Of a stretch of 64,000 bases of DNA, positions 24,432 through 32,667 are shown in pieces. This stretch comes from Vulcanimicrobiota bacterium. GTDB taxonomy: Bacteria; Vulcanimicrobiota; Xenobia; Xenobiales; JADMJV01. Position 1 is the first letter of the stretch. Each line of letters opens with the position of its first letter. A model generated the notes under the pieces. The model was not told the DNA's origin. It made no database searches and saw nothing but the letters and a program-made list of their open reading frames with translations. The stretch lies in the NCBI GenBank assembly GCA_019637395.1, contig JAHBVR010000003.1, forward strand, positions 124,001 through 188,000. The letters run 5' to 3'. The position numbers and the translations under genes were made by a program.

Positions 24432-24896
24432 CTAGCGGGTTTTGCGGCGAGGGCGGTGATCGCGGCGTTTCTGGTGCATGGCCAGGCGGCGCTGAGCGCG
24501 GTGGCGTTTTTGGCGGGCCAGGCGGCGAGGCTTTTCCGGAGTGGTGGCGCTGGGGGCGGCCGGCGGTGGGGAGACCTGGACGCTGCGCGAGGAAGCGACA
24601 GCCACCGGCACTGCGGAGACGGGGGGCAGGTGGGGCCGGGCGGTTTGCATCTGGACCTGGCCGGGTTTGCCCGGCACCTGCACGGTCCACTTGAAGGGTT
24701 GGCCGGGTTGGCCCAGTTCGCCAGCCCGGCAACTGGCCGTGTAGTTCAGATCGGGAAAGTGGGCGCGAATCTCCACGTTGGGGTTGTCGGGCAGGCGGCC
24801 TTCCAGAGTGACCGTCTGGGGCCCGGCCGTACGATGAGGGCGCAGCCACCACATCATCCCCAAAACCAGGCAGGCCCCCGCCAGCACCTTTTTCAC
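24432..24896 (-). CDS. Membrane-anchored basic protein at the end of pilin operon 2
   Basis: 154 residues from GTG 24896, which overlaps the preceding stop as GTGA, the same coupling used through this operon. The N-terminus MKKVLAGACLVLGMMWWL is a signal anchor or uncleaved signal. A short beta-rich domain follows (QTVTLEGRLPDNPNVEIRAH), then a Pro/Ala linker and a strikingly basic tail rich in Arg, Lys and His (about 30 residues). No family was recognised. Its location suggests a part in assembly or display of the pseudopilin-propeller encoded just upstream. A start at TTG 24917 would lengthen it by seven residues. Confidence 0.6.
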   Translation of the reverse strand: MKKVLAGACLVLGMMWWLRPHRTAGPQTVTLEGRLPDNPNVEIRAHFPDLNYTASCRAGELGQPGQPFKWTVQVPGKPGQVQMQTARPHLPPVSAVPVAVASSRSVQVSPPPAAPSATTPEKPRRLARQKRHRAQRRLAMHQKRRDHRPRRKTR

Positions 24897-27028
24897 CGCT
24901 GGCTCCAGGCCGGGCAATCTTCCGAAGAATCTGGAGTATTGGTCAGATTAACCAGTTGAGTCCCGTCAGCGTTAACTCGGAACAAATCGATGTTGTAATC
25001 CTCTTCGTCCGGCCCGAAGAGGTCGGCGGCGAAGGCCAACTGGGTAGCATCCGGTGACCAGGCCACGCTGCTGGGGAGATAGCCGGCCGACACATTCTGG
25101 GGAGTGCCGCCCACCGAGACCACGTAAAGACGCTCGTCCCTACCGATATAAGCGACTTTCTCCCCCACCGGCGCCCAAATCGGAGCATAGCCGACAGCCC
25201 CTGGGAACAAGTCACCGGCGGTGCCGCCGCTGCTGGGAATAACCTTGAGCTGAACGCCTTCGTTGAAGACGATGCGGTCGCCGGCGGGGGAAAAGCTCGG
25301 ACTGGAGAGATCGTCGGCGAAGCTGGGCGTGGTGGTGCCGTGCAGCAGATCGATTTCTCCCCCGCCCACGGTGCCCACCATGATGCTGGAGCAATGGGCC
25401 GGCGGCAAGGTCGGGTCATAGATGAGATAGCAATACTTGTTGCCGGAAGGCGCGTAGCTGAAGTTGGTCACGGTCTGGGCGCTGGTGCCCACGCGCATGT
25501 TGCTCGTTTGGGTATTGGCCTTGAGGTCGGTAATGTTGCTGCAGACGACATCGTAATCAGCATTGTACCTGGTGCGAGTGACGCCCAGCCGGGTCCCGGT
25601 GGAATTCCAACTGGGAGTTTCGTAACTATCCCAGTCCCCATCCATGCCGGTCTCCTGGTGGAGGCGCAGATCGCTACTCATGACGGCGATGCGGGACCGC
25701 TCCTCATCCCCTTCCACTTGCACGCGCTCCACTCCCAGGGCCAGGCGCGAGCCGTCCGGGGAGAACGATACCGTCCAGAAGTTTTCGTAGAACACGTCGT
25801 TGTCGTCGGCGGCATAGCTCAAGATCGAGGTGCCATCGGGCTTGCACACGCAGATTTCGCAATCGTCACGCACAAAGGCCAGTTTTCCGGGGGCCAGCTG
25901 AGCCACCCGCGGAGTGCTGCCCAGGTTTCCGGAAACCACGCCGCCACGGCGGTCGCTGACCTGGAAAGTCAGGTCGGCCGAACTCCAACTGCCGCTGGGC
26001 GGAACCCACTCCCAGGTGCCTTCCCAGATGCGCTCCTTATTGACCAGTTCCCCCGGTTCCATCCGCATTTCTTCCAAGCCACCCGAGAGCTTGCCGAGGG
26101 AGCAGGTCCACTTCAGCCAGAGAGCATCGCCGTCAGGGTCCTTGGCGCGCACGCGCAGAGTCAGGTGCCCGTCGTTGCCCAGCGAGGCGGAGGCTCCGGC
26201 GGGCAGCGTACCGGCCACCGCCTGGGGCCGCGACTCCACATCCACCAGGACGGGGTCGTGGTTGGCCCCGGCGCTCAGCCGGGGTGGCGCCGGATGGGGG
26301 CCGCTCTCGAGAGGATGGGCGCTGGCCTGCACGTCAGCCGCGCCGGTCACGCCGGGGGTGACGGAGATGGAGCCGGTGCGCGAAATGTTGACGGTCCAGG
26401 GCAGGCCAGCCGAGTTGGGATGCCGGTAGGCGATGGGATATTGCGGCAGCGGGGCGCCGGCCGGAGGCACGCCGGCCCCGTAGGTCACGCCTTGCGAGAC
26501 GAGTACGTGATAATCGCCGTCGAAATTGGCCAGGCCGTTGCTGGTCACCCCGCCGCTAGGGGTGAAGATGAGCGCGTAGTCCTTGAAATTGGCCGGCAGC
26601 CACTGGGCCGGATCAAATCCATCGGCCAGCAAGCCCGCGGCCTGTGGTCTAGCCGTATTGAGCAAGAACGGATTGCGCAATTGCAAAACATTCAACTCCC
26701 AAACTCCGACGAATAAACTTGAGCGCGGAAATTCGCCGGCAAAATTGACCACCCGGGTCACGCTGGGAGTCGAAAAGCCTTCCATCACATAGAACGACTG
26801 ACTGTGGCTGAGGTTGCCGTTGTCGCTGGGCAGCACCAGGGCCACGGGCTTGCCGGTGGTCATGGCGCGAATGCGCGAAGCGCGCAGTTCTTCCGCCAGC
26901 ATCTGGGCCAGACCCTGGGAACTGGCGCCCTTACCCCCGCGCGGAATGACCGCTACCCCGAGCAGGATCAGCGCCAGCCCGATGGTCAGCATCAACTCCA
27001 GAAGCGATAGCCCGCGCCGAGCGATCAC
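24893..27028 (-). CDS. Pseudopilin fused to TolB-like beta-propeller (paralogue of 14021)
   Basis: 711 residues. MIARRG is followed by LSLLELMLTIGLALILLGVAV, a prepilin signal with Leu at mature position 1 and Glu at position 5. A GspH/FimT-like region follows, containing the segment SQSFYVMEG that parallels TRSFYVMDG in the operon 1 protein. Then comes an immunoglobulin-like middle, and from about residue 400 a propeller with repeats such as SPDGSRLALGVERV, SPAGDRIVFNEGV and SPDATQLAFAADL. It contains a paired-cysteine CEICVC segment in the first blade. The GTG start at 27028 overlaps the upstream stop (GTGA). Domain order matches the 14021 protein, so the two are paralogous fusions. Confidence 0.85.
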   Translation of the reverse strand: MIARRGLSLLELMLTIGLALILLGVAVIPRGGKGASSQGLAQMLAEELRASRIRAMTTGKPVALVLPSDNGNLSHSQSFYVMEGFSTPSVTRVVNFAGEFPRSSLFVGVWELNVLQLRNPFLLNTARPQAAGLLADGFDPAQWLPANFKDYALIFTPSGGVTSNGLANFDGDYHVLVSQGVTYGAGVPPAGAPLPQYPIAYRHPNSAGLPWTVNISRTGSISVTPGVTGAADVQASAHPLESGPHPAPPRLSAGANHDPVLVDVESRPQAVAGTLPAGASASLGNDGHLTLRVRAKDPDGDALWLKWTCSLGKLSGGLEEMRMEPGELVNKERIWEGTWEWVPPSGSWSSADLTFQVSDRRGGVVSGNLGSTPRVAQLAPGKLAFVRDDCEICVCKPDGTSILSYAADDNDVFYENFWTVSFSPDGSRLALGVERVQVEGDEERSRIAVMSSDLRLHQETGMDGDWDSYETPSWNSTGTRLGVTRTRYNADYDVVCSNITDLKANTQTSNMRVGTSAQTVTNFSYAPSGNKYCYLIYDPTLPPAHCSSIMVGTVGGGEIDLLHGTTTPSFADDLSSPSFSPAGDRIVFNEGVQLKVIPSSGGTAGDLFPGAVGYAPIWAPVGEKVAYIGRDERLYVVSVGGTPQNVSAGYLPSSVAWSPDATQLAFAADLFGPDEEDYNIDLFRVNADGTQLVNLTNTPDSSEDCPAWSQR

Positions 27029-27540
27029 AGGTTTCCCATATCCTTCCAATTGATGTACTGGAAATATTTCGGGTTCGGCGTGGTAGTTCCCCGCACCACC
27101 TCGGAAAGATCGAATTCCGCCAGGATTTTGTGTTGAGCCAACGGCTGCCCGGGGGACTCCACCGCGCCCACCGAGGTGACTCGGGCTACTCGGTAGGGGG
27201 GACCCACCAGGCGGAAATCCACGGTCACGGTGAAGCTGCCCACCACCTGGCCGGAATCATCGGGAAGCGTCTCGCGATAGCTGAAGTAAAGCTGGTCATC
27301 GCTGACGCGCGGGGGAAAATGGCTGTCTTTCTGCCACTTGACCCGGCAATCTTCCAATCCCGCCTGGCACAGCGCGCGCGCCTGGGCCTGATAGGGCGCC
27401 GCCGCCGCTGCCCGGTACTGGGCCTGGCGCCGATATAGAAAAGCGATGCCCAGCACCAGCAGCATCAGCATCAGCGAAAGGCTGATCATCAGCGCGAAAC
27501 CTCTACGGAAGCTTGGAGCCGACCGCCGCCGAATAGGCAC
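27025..27540 (-). CDS. PilX-like pilus assembly protein (operon 2)
   Basis: 171 residues if begun at GTG 27540, which overlaps the PilW-like gene by 38 bases; the exact start is uncertain because no ATG precedes the hydrophobic helix. The leader ends RRG and continues FALMISLSLMLMLLVLGIAFL. The post-helix segment YQAQARALCQAGLEDCRVKW parallels YISQARQLALAGLEDARVKL in the 17341 protein, and the HFPP-containing region is shared as well, so the two are clear paralogues. Like GspK/PilX it lacks the Glu5 of major pilins. The stop overlaps the propeller-pilin start. Confidence 0.75.
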   Translation of the reverse strand: MPIRRRSAPSFRRGFALMISLSLMLMLLVLGIAFLYRRQAQYRAAAAAPYQAQARALCQAGLEDCRVKWQKDSHFPPRVSDDQLYFSYRETLPDDSGQVVGSFTVTVDFRLVGPPYRVARVTSVGAVESPGQPLAQHKILAEFDLSEVVRGTTTPNPKYFQYINWKDMGNL

Positions 27541-28057
27541 GCAGCACACCTCCCGCCAGCATCGAAATCTCCAGGTGGTCGACCCCCCAGGCGTCGCGGT
27601 AAACACTGAAACCCGAAATACCCTCGCAGAGCACGGCGCTGCCGTTGCACTCGCGCACCAGGTCGTTAGCGGCGGCGTGGTAAGTCACCGTCACCAGGTC
27701 GCTGGACCGGCGCGACTCCCAGGTATCGAGTGGGTCCAGGGCACCGGGAGCGTCCAAGGCATAGACCAGGCGAACCTGGGGGTCGGCCGGATTTTGCAGC
27801 AAAGTATCGGTATTCGGATTGATTTTCTTGAATTGATACTGAGTGGAGGGGCCGGGCAAAATCTCGACCGCCTCCTCCACTTCGGTGCGCATCATTTCCA
27901 GGGCGTGCAGCACCAGCACCATGCGCCGATCCTTTTCGTCACCGTTCCGCTGCATGCGATTCATGCTGGCCATCAGCGAGGCCATCGCTCCCAGGGCGAT
28001 GGAGAGCAGGGCCAGCGTGATGAGCGCCTCGATCAGGCTGAAAGCCCGGCGTTTCAT
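27503..28057 (-). CDS. PilW/GspJ-like minor pilin (operon 2)
   Basis: 184 residues. MKRRA is followed by FSLIEALITLALLSIALGAMA: a class III prepilin signal with Ala at -1 and Glu5. The rest is compatible with PilW/GspJ-type tip pilins (MVLVLHALEMMRTEVEEAVE, then a beta-rich half with two nearby cysteines, RECNGSAVLCEG). The ATG at 28057 overlaps the previous stop as ATGA. It occupies the second position of operon 2, and pairs with the 16814 protein of operon 1. Confidence 0.8.
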   Translation of the reverse strand: MKRRAFSLIEALITLALLSIALGAMASLMASMNRMQRNGDEKDRRMVLVLHALEMMRTEVEEAVEILPGPSTQYQFKKINPNTDTLLQNPADPQVRLVYALDAPGALDPLDTWESRRSSDLVTVTYHAAANDLVRECNGSAVLCEGISGFSVYRDAWGVDHLEISMLAGGVLRAYSAAVGSKLP

Positions 28058-28803
28058 AGATGAAGTTCCCCGCTGTTAGCGGTGAACTGGCGGCCCATAT
28101 AGCGAGCCCAGGCTTCCACGCTGCAGGTCTGGCCCGACGAGGTGGTGGTGGTGCCGTCGGGTAGCAGAAACTCGTTGCGGAAGCGGGCCGAACGTCCGCT
28201 GTCATCCGGAATGATGGTGCCGTTACCGGTATCCGGCGCGACCTGCCAATCAAAGAGCGCATCCTGGATGATGCCGGCGCCGTCGCGCAGCCGGGCCTGA
28301 ATAGTGGCCGTGCCGCCCGCCGCCATGGGACTGGGAACGCCGCTATCGTCCACCAGCACGGTCACATCGGCCAGGTCGTGAGGCGGTTCGCCCAGCAGCG
28401 AGACCACGCGCAAATGGTCTTCGGGTCGAAAAGGAGGATAGGCCACCTCCACCTGCACCCGCCGCAGGGAGCGCAGCAGTTGGCGGGGACTGGCGCTCTG
28501 CACCTGGCTGCAGGGAGTGGCGGCCACATAATCACTGTGGGTCACTGTGATCGGATAGTCCGGAAAGTCCGTATCGGGGCCGTTGGGGTAGCCGCTCCAG
28601 GAGGCAAAATGAGCGCGGTCCCTGGCCCAGACCTGCACCTGGGTCAGGCGTTTATTGGCCAGAAAAGCGGCCACGGCGCGCTTCTCGGACAGGCTCGAGG
28701 CGCGCATGCCCACGTGGAACATCTGAATGCTGCCCAGGCAGCCCACCACCAGCACAAACAGGGCCACCACCGTCTCCGCCAAGGAGAGCCCCCGCTGTTT
28801 CAT
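28054..28803 (-). CDS. PilV-like minor pilin, first gene of operon 2
   Basis: 249 residues from ATG 28803. MKQRG is followed by LSLAETVVALFVLVVGCLGS: a prepilin signal with Glu5 and an N-terminal hydrophobic helix. The C-terminal half carries an immunoglobulin-like region with VTVLVDDSGVPSPMAAGG, comparable to the VTVSAVNTDNQAL region in the 15991 protein. It is the promoter-proximal gene of V-W-X-H order, whereas operon 1 runs H-V-W-X. A TGCTATACT element ends seven bases before the ATG, and AGGGGG abuts the ATG too closely for a normal ribosome site, so the mRNA may be leaderless. Confidence 0.8.
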   Translation of the reverse strand: MKQRGLSLAETVVALFVLVVGCLGSIQMFHVGMRASSLSEKRAVAAFLANKRLTQVQVWARDRAHFASWSGYPNGPDTDFPDYPITVTHSDYVAATPCSQVQSASPRQLLRSLRRVQVEVAYPPFRPEDHLRVVSLLGEPPHDLADVTVLVDDSGVPSPMAAGGTATIQARLRDGAGIIQDALFDWQVAPDTGNGTIIPDDSGRSARFRNEFLLPDGTTTTSSGQTCSVEAWARYMGRQFTANSGELHL

Positions 28804-28809
28804 CCCCCT

Positions 28810-28818
28810 AGTATAGCA
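28810..28818 (-). promoter_or_regulatory. Extended -10 promoter TGCTATACT for pilin operon 2
   Basis: On the minus strand TGC followed by TATACT gives an extended -10 element. The hexamer ends six bases before ATG 28803, which would put transcription start at or next to the start codon. No -35 match is seen at 17 bases, which is common for extended -10 promoters. Confidence 0.5.
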
Positions 28819-28855
28819 CAGAAGGCCAGCCGACTCGGAGTCCGAATCGTCCCCT

Positions 28856-30565
28856 ATGGAATTCGCCTGGGTTGAAGCGCGCCACCTGAAAACCAACGAG
28901 AAGACCTTTCTCATCGTCGGCCCCCGCGACCAGATTGTGGGGCGCGCCAGTGCCGCGGACAGCGGTGACAAACTGGCGGTCGCTTTCGATGCCAGCCTCT
29001 CGCGCCAACATTTCCACCTGCAGCTGGTAGGCGATCGGCTGCGCGTGGAACGCTGTCCAGAAGCCCGCCGGCCCTTATTCTTCGAAGGTCGGGCCGAGGA
29101 GAAGTTCGAGATCGCCTGCGGCGAAGGTTTTTCCTCGGGCCAGACCCTGTTTCGCTGGATTCGCGAAGCCAATCCGTCGGGAGCCCCCATCCCCTTAGAT
29201 CCGACCCTGCTGAGCGTGGCCCACGAGCAAGACGCTTCGCGCGGCCTGCGCGCCCTGCTGGCGCTGCAGCCGGTGCTGCGCGATTTCGAGACCACCGAAG
29301 CGCTGATTCGCGGCACCCTGTCCGTGCTCGGCGAAGTCATTTCCCAGGCCGCCGATTTGATGGCCATTCAGGTGGACACCCAGGGCCAGATGAAGGTGCT
29401 GGCCAGCCAGGGCAATTCTCAGGTGCCCCCCAGCCGTACCCTGGTGCGCCAGGCCCTGGAGGCGGGCAAGCCGCTCTGTCACCTCTGGCAGAATGCCAAC
29501 CCGGAGGGGGCCGCCAGCCCGACGGTGGTCGAGGGCATCAGTTGGGCGGTGGCCGCCCCCATTCTGGGACGCGATGAGTCCTACGTACTCTATGCTATCG
29601 GCGCCGAAGTGGACGGTGACCCGGGGGAACTGGACCGGGCGGTGCTGGCCCTGGTGGCCGAAGTGGTGGCCTCGGCGCTGGAAAAATCCCGCCGGCTGCT
29701 ACTGGAACGCGACATCGCGGCCGAGCGGGAACGCCGCGGACTGGCCGAACAGTTGGGTAAGCTCCAGCAAGGTCTGCTCTCCACCCTGAATCCGGAAGAA
29801 GTGGCCAAACGCTTCCTGGTGGGACTCGAGAACCTGGTGCTTTACGACCGCGCCGCTTTGTTGCAGCAGGAGGGAGAGAGCTACCGGCTGCTGGCCCACC
29901 GCGGCTTTCTGGCCGAAAGCGGGCAGTTGATCCGGCCTGAGGAGATTCGTTCAGGACTACCCGGCTGGTTGGAGGAAAGCCATACCAACATACTGCTGGT
30001 CATGGCTTATCGCCAGTCCTTTGATGAACCCCAATTGATGTTGGCCCGGGCCCTGGCCAGCCAGGCCTACATCGCGCTGCAAAACGCCCGGTTACACCAG
30101 CGCGTGCAGCAACTGGCCACCCAGGATGGCCTGACCGGCGTCTTCAATCGGCGCCACTTTATGGAGGAAGCCGACAAGGCGCTGGCGACCTGCCGCCAGC
30201 AGAAGACCACGGCCACCCTCTTTCTCATCGACGTCGACCACTTCAAGCAGTTCAACGATCAAAACGGCCACCTGGGTGGCGATCAGGCCCTGCGCCAGGC
30301 CGCCCAACAGCTCCAGGAGACCTTCCGCCCTGGTCTTTTCGGACGCTATGGCGGCGAGGAATTTGTGGCTTTGTGCCCGGTCAGCGGCGAGGCCGCTCGG
30401 CAACTGGCCGAGCGGGCTCGCCAGCGTCTGCAAGAGCACGGTCAATTGACCGTGAGTGTGGGTTTCAGCAGCGCCGGCAGTGATTTCGACACGCTGGTGG
30501 GACAGGCCGACCGCGCCCTTTACCACGCCAAAGAACAGGGGCGTAACCGAGTGGTCTCGGCGTGA
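28856..30565 (+). CDS. FHA-GAF-GAF-GGDEF diguanylate cyclase
   Basis: 569 residues. The N-terminal FHA-like domain (about 20-105) has IVGRAS and SRQHFHL, a phosphothreonine-reading fold. Two GAF-like regions follow (about 130-275 and 300-415), then a GGDEF domain (about 420-565) with the active-site loop RYGGEEF and DVDHFKQFND. The residues expected for an RxxD inhibitory site before the loop are not present (RPGLFGRYGGEEF), so product inhibition at that site is unlikely. It should make cyclic di-GMP in the cytoplasm in response to a kinase-phosphorylated partner. The kinases at 30819 and 31585 downstream in the same run are attractive candidates. The ATG lacks an obvious Shine-Dalgarno. Confidence 0.87.
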   Translation: MEFAWVEARHLKTNEKTFLIVGPRDQIVGRASAADSGDKLAVAFDASLSRQHFHLQLVGDRLRVERCPEARRPLFFEGRAEEKFEIACGEGFSSGQTLFRWIREANPSGAPIPLDPTLLSVAHEQDASRGLRALLALQPVLRDFETTEALIRGTLSVLGEVISQAADLMAIQVDTQGQMKVLASQGNSQVPPSRTLVRQALEAGKPLCHLWQNANPEGAASPTVVEGISWAVAAPILGRDESYVLYAIGAEVDGDPGELDRAVLALVAEVVASALEKSRRLLLERDIAAERERRGLAEQLGKLQQGLLSTLNPEEVAKRFLVGLENLVLYDRAALLQQEGESYRLLAHRGFLAESGQLIRPEEIRSGLPGWLEESHTNILLVMAYRQSFDEPQLMLARALASQAYIALQNARLHQRVQQLATQDGLTGVFNRRHFMEEADKALATCRQQKTTATLFLIDVDHFKQFNDQNGHLGGDQALRQAAQQLQETFRPGLFGRYGGEEFVALCPVSGEAARQLAERARQRLQEHGQLTVSVGFSSAGSDFDTLVGQADRALYHAKEQGRNRVVSA

Positions 30566-30864
30566 CCCGGGCGCTGCTGCCGGCCACTCTGGGCGGGCTG
30601 CTGGCTATGGGCAGTTTCTATTTTCACTCGCCGCAGCTGCCCAAACTTTTGATTCTGGGGCTACTGGGCGGACTGGGCGGAGGCTCACTGGTTTATCTGC
30701 TCAGTCCCCCTGCTTGGGAGCCGCCGGAGAGCTTGAACGCGGCGCTACGCGCGGGGGGACTGCAGGGCGGACTGGCCGGCCTTTGGGGTGGACTGTCGGC
30801 CTGGTTGCTACTGTGCCTGTGGAACGGACCTGGAACTTGGCTCGGCCTGACCCCCCTCCCCTAG
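30562..30864 (+). CDS. Small membrane protein between cyclase and pseudokinase
   Basis: 100 residues beginning at GTG 30562, overlapping the cyclase stop as GTGA. It has hydrophobic, Gly/Leu-rich spans (LLPATLGGLLAMGSFYF, LLILGLLGGLGGGSLVYLL, GLWGGLSAWLLLCLW), giving three possible membrane segments, and no recognised family. Similar Gly/Leu-rich hairpins end both the pseudokinase and the kinase downstream, so it may associate with them in the membrane. Its 3' end overlaps the next gene by about 45 bases. Confidence 0.6.
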   Translation: MTRALLPATLGGLLAMGSFYFHSPQLPKLLILGLLGGLGGGSLVYLLSPPAWEPPESLNAALRAGGLQGGLAGLWGGLSAWLLLCLWNGPGTWLGLTPLP

Positions 30865-31592
30865 GCCTGGACCTGGAAGAACCGCTCGATCCGGAAGAAC
30901 GGAGCTGGCGGGCCTTTCAGCCTTCCACCGGCCAGCAGGTGGTGGTGCGCTATCTGTCCCCCGAGGTGCCCAGCGCCCGGGTCAACGCCCGCCTGCAACT
31001 ACTCAACCAGCTCGATCTGGCTCGGGCTGTGACGCCGCTCGACCTGCAGTTGGTGGAAGAACCGCGCTATCTGGTCTTTCCCTATTTTCCGGTCAGCCTG
31101 ACGCGAGCCGCCGAAATGCGCCACAGCGCCTCCCAGGTCGAGCCGTGGCTGCGCCAGATCGCCCGGACCCTGGTGGAGGCGCACGCCCGGGGGCTGACCC
31201 ACGGGGCCCTGACGGCGGGCAATTTGCTGATGGATCGCCAGGCCGAGCTACGCCTGGACGGCTGGTTGACGGCCGAGCCCGGCGATGCTTTGGCCGATGT
31301 CAAATCCCTGGGCCGATTAGGCCAGCGCTTGCTGGCCGGAAAGACTTCGCCCGCCTTGCTGGATCTGCTCAGCCGGGCCGCTTCCGGACATTTCGCCAGC
31401 GCCGCGCAGTTTTTGGAGGCGCTCGGCCAACCGGCCGCGCCTCGCCTGCAGGGGGCTCTCTGGAAACTGGGCCTGGCCGCCCTGGCAGGCGGACTGCTCT
31501 TCGACTTTCGCCTCTTGGGCCTGGGAGGACTCGGCGCTCTGGTGGGCGCGGTGGCCGGCATGTGGATGGGGCGCATCGGCTGGCGTGGCTGA
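30819..31592 (+). CDS. Membrane-anchored pseudokinase
   Basis: About 257 residues (GTG 30819; TTG 30837 also possible). The body follows a protein-kinase fold, but key residues are lost. The VAVK lysine position reads VVVRYL, the catalytic loop reads THGALTAGNLLM with Ala for the HRD aspartate, and the metal-binding loop is LDGWL instead of DFG. The catalytic-loop Asn is retained (GNLL). A C-terminal pair of hydrophobic spans (LGLAALAGGLLFDFRLLGLG and LGALVGAVAGMWMG) anchors it. It overlaps the active kinase by eight bases, so the two are made together. A regulatory pseudokinase for that kinase is the natural reading. Confidence 0.75.
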   Translation: MERTWNLARPDPPPLGLDLEEPLDPEERSWRAFQPSTGQQVVVRYLSPEVPSARVNARLQLLNQLDLARAVTPLDLQLVEEPRYLVFPYFPVSLTRAAEMRHSASQVEPWLRQIARTLVEAHARGLTHGALTAGNLLMDRQAELRLDGWLTAEPGDALADVKSLGRLGQRLLAGKTSPALLDLLSRAASGHFASAAQFLEALGQPAAPRLQGALWKLGLAALAGGLLFDFRLLGLGGLGALVGAVAGMWMGRIGWRG

Positions 31593-32667
31593 CATCACCC
31601 TGACCCAGGATGACGGTGACGAGTTAGCCCGGCTGGCCTCCACCGCCGGTGCCGCCCCCTCCGCTTTGAGCGACTACGAAATAGGCCGTGAGCTGGGCTC
31701 GGGCAGCTTCGCCACCTGCTGGTCGGCCCGCCACAAGCGCACCGGTCAGGAAGTGGCCGTGAAAGTCATCGAAGTCCGTCCCGGTCAGGGAATGCAGCAG
31801 ATAGCCGAGATCGAGCACATGGTCAAAGTAGGCCGCCATCCTTCCATTCTGGAGGTGCGCGACGCCCGCCTGGAGGGCGCCCATATCTACTTGATTTCCC
31901 CGCTTTGCCAGGGTTCGCTGGTGGAGAGAGTAGAGCAAGCCTACAGCCTGGACCAGTGGCTGAACTGGTTCATCCAAGCGGCCGAAGGGCTCTCTTTATT
32001 GCACCGCTGCCAGATCGTGCACTGCGATGTGAAACCCGCCAATTTGCTGCTCGACCGCCATGATCACCTGCTGCTGGCCGACCTGGGCCAGGCCCGCCCG
32101 CTGGGCGATGCACGGCCGCGCATGGGCAGCTATTTCTATATGCCCCCCGAGCAGGCCGAGGGAGGGCCACCGCAGGCCAGTTGGGATATTTACGCGCTGG
32201 GAGCGAGCTTCTATTGGGCTCTGACCGGCTATGCCCCGCGCAGCCGCAGTTTTGTCCTGGAAGGCGAGGACCATCCTACCCGCCTGGCCTGCTATCGCCG
32301 CGAGCTTCCGCGGGCGCCGCTCTTACAGACGCCTCAGATTCCCGCCCAATACTGGCCTGTCCTGAAACGTCTGTTGGAGGTGGATCCCCGGCGCCGGCCG
32401 GCCAGCATGGAAGCAGTGCTGACCGAGCTGCGCCGGCTCAAGCCCGGAGAAAAGCGCGCCTCCAAAGGACTGCTGTTGGCCGGCCTGGGCCTGTGTCTGG
32501 CAACGGCCCTGCTGGCCCAGGTGCTGCGCGGTGGGTGGCTGGGAGAATTGAGTTTGTGGGGAAGCCTGACGATCGGGGTGTTAGGCCGGCTGGCGCTGGT
32601 CGGCGGGCTGGCCGGAGGGCTGGCCGGGGCCGGACTGCAGGCCTGGGAATATCAGCGGAACCGGTAG
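31585..32667 (+). CDS. Ser/Thr protein kinase with C-terminal membrane spans
   Basis: 360 residues. A complete Hanks-type kinase: glycine loop GSGSFATCW, lysine VAVKVIE, catalytic loop IVHCDVKPANLLL (Arg of HRD replaced by Cys, Asp kept), metal loop ADLGQA (DLG for DFG), and activation-segment end MPPEQ. The domain spans about residues 30-285. Two or three hydrophobic spans follow (GLLLAGLGLCLATALLAQVL and a Gly/Leu-rich hairpin), placing the kinase at the inner membrane with a short tail. The GTG start at 31585 overlaps the pseudokinase. The operon begins with an FHA cyclase, giving a plausible phosphorylation-to-cyclic-di-GMP path. Confidence 0.88.
   Translation: MADITLTQDDGDELARLASTAGAAPSALSDYEIGRELGSGSFATCWSARHKRTGQEVAVKVIEVRPGQGMQQIAEIEHMVKVGRHPSILEVRDARLEGAHIYLISPLCQGSLVERVEQAYSLDQWLNWFIQAAEGLSLLHRCQIVHCDVKPANLLLDRHDHLLLADLGQARPLGDARPRMGSYFYMPPEQAEGGPPQASWDIYALGASFYWALTGYAPRSRSFVLEGEDHPTRLACYRRELPRAPLLQTPQIPAQYWPVLKRLLEVDPRRRPASMEAVLTELRRLKPGEKRASKGLLLAGLGLCLATALLAQVLRGGWLGELSLWGSLTIGVLGRLALVGGLAGGLAGAGLQAWEYQRNR

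Noticed and set aside
25340-26716. 458-codon plus-strand frame
   Set aside because: Antisense to the propeller-pilin gene, which has a prepilin signal and propeller repeats.
30456-30818. In-frame upstream extension of the pseudokinase
   Set aside because: Overlaps the cyclase and small membrane-protein genes and gives low-complexity sequence; a start near 30819 is more consistent.
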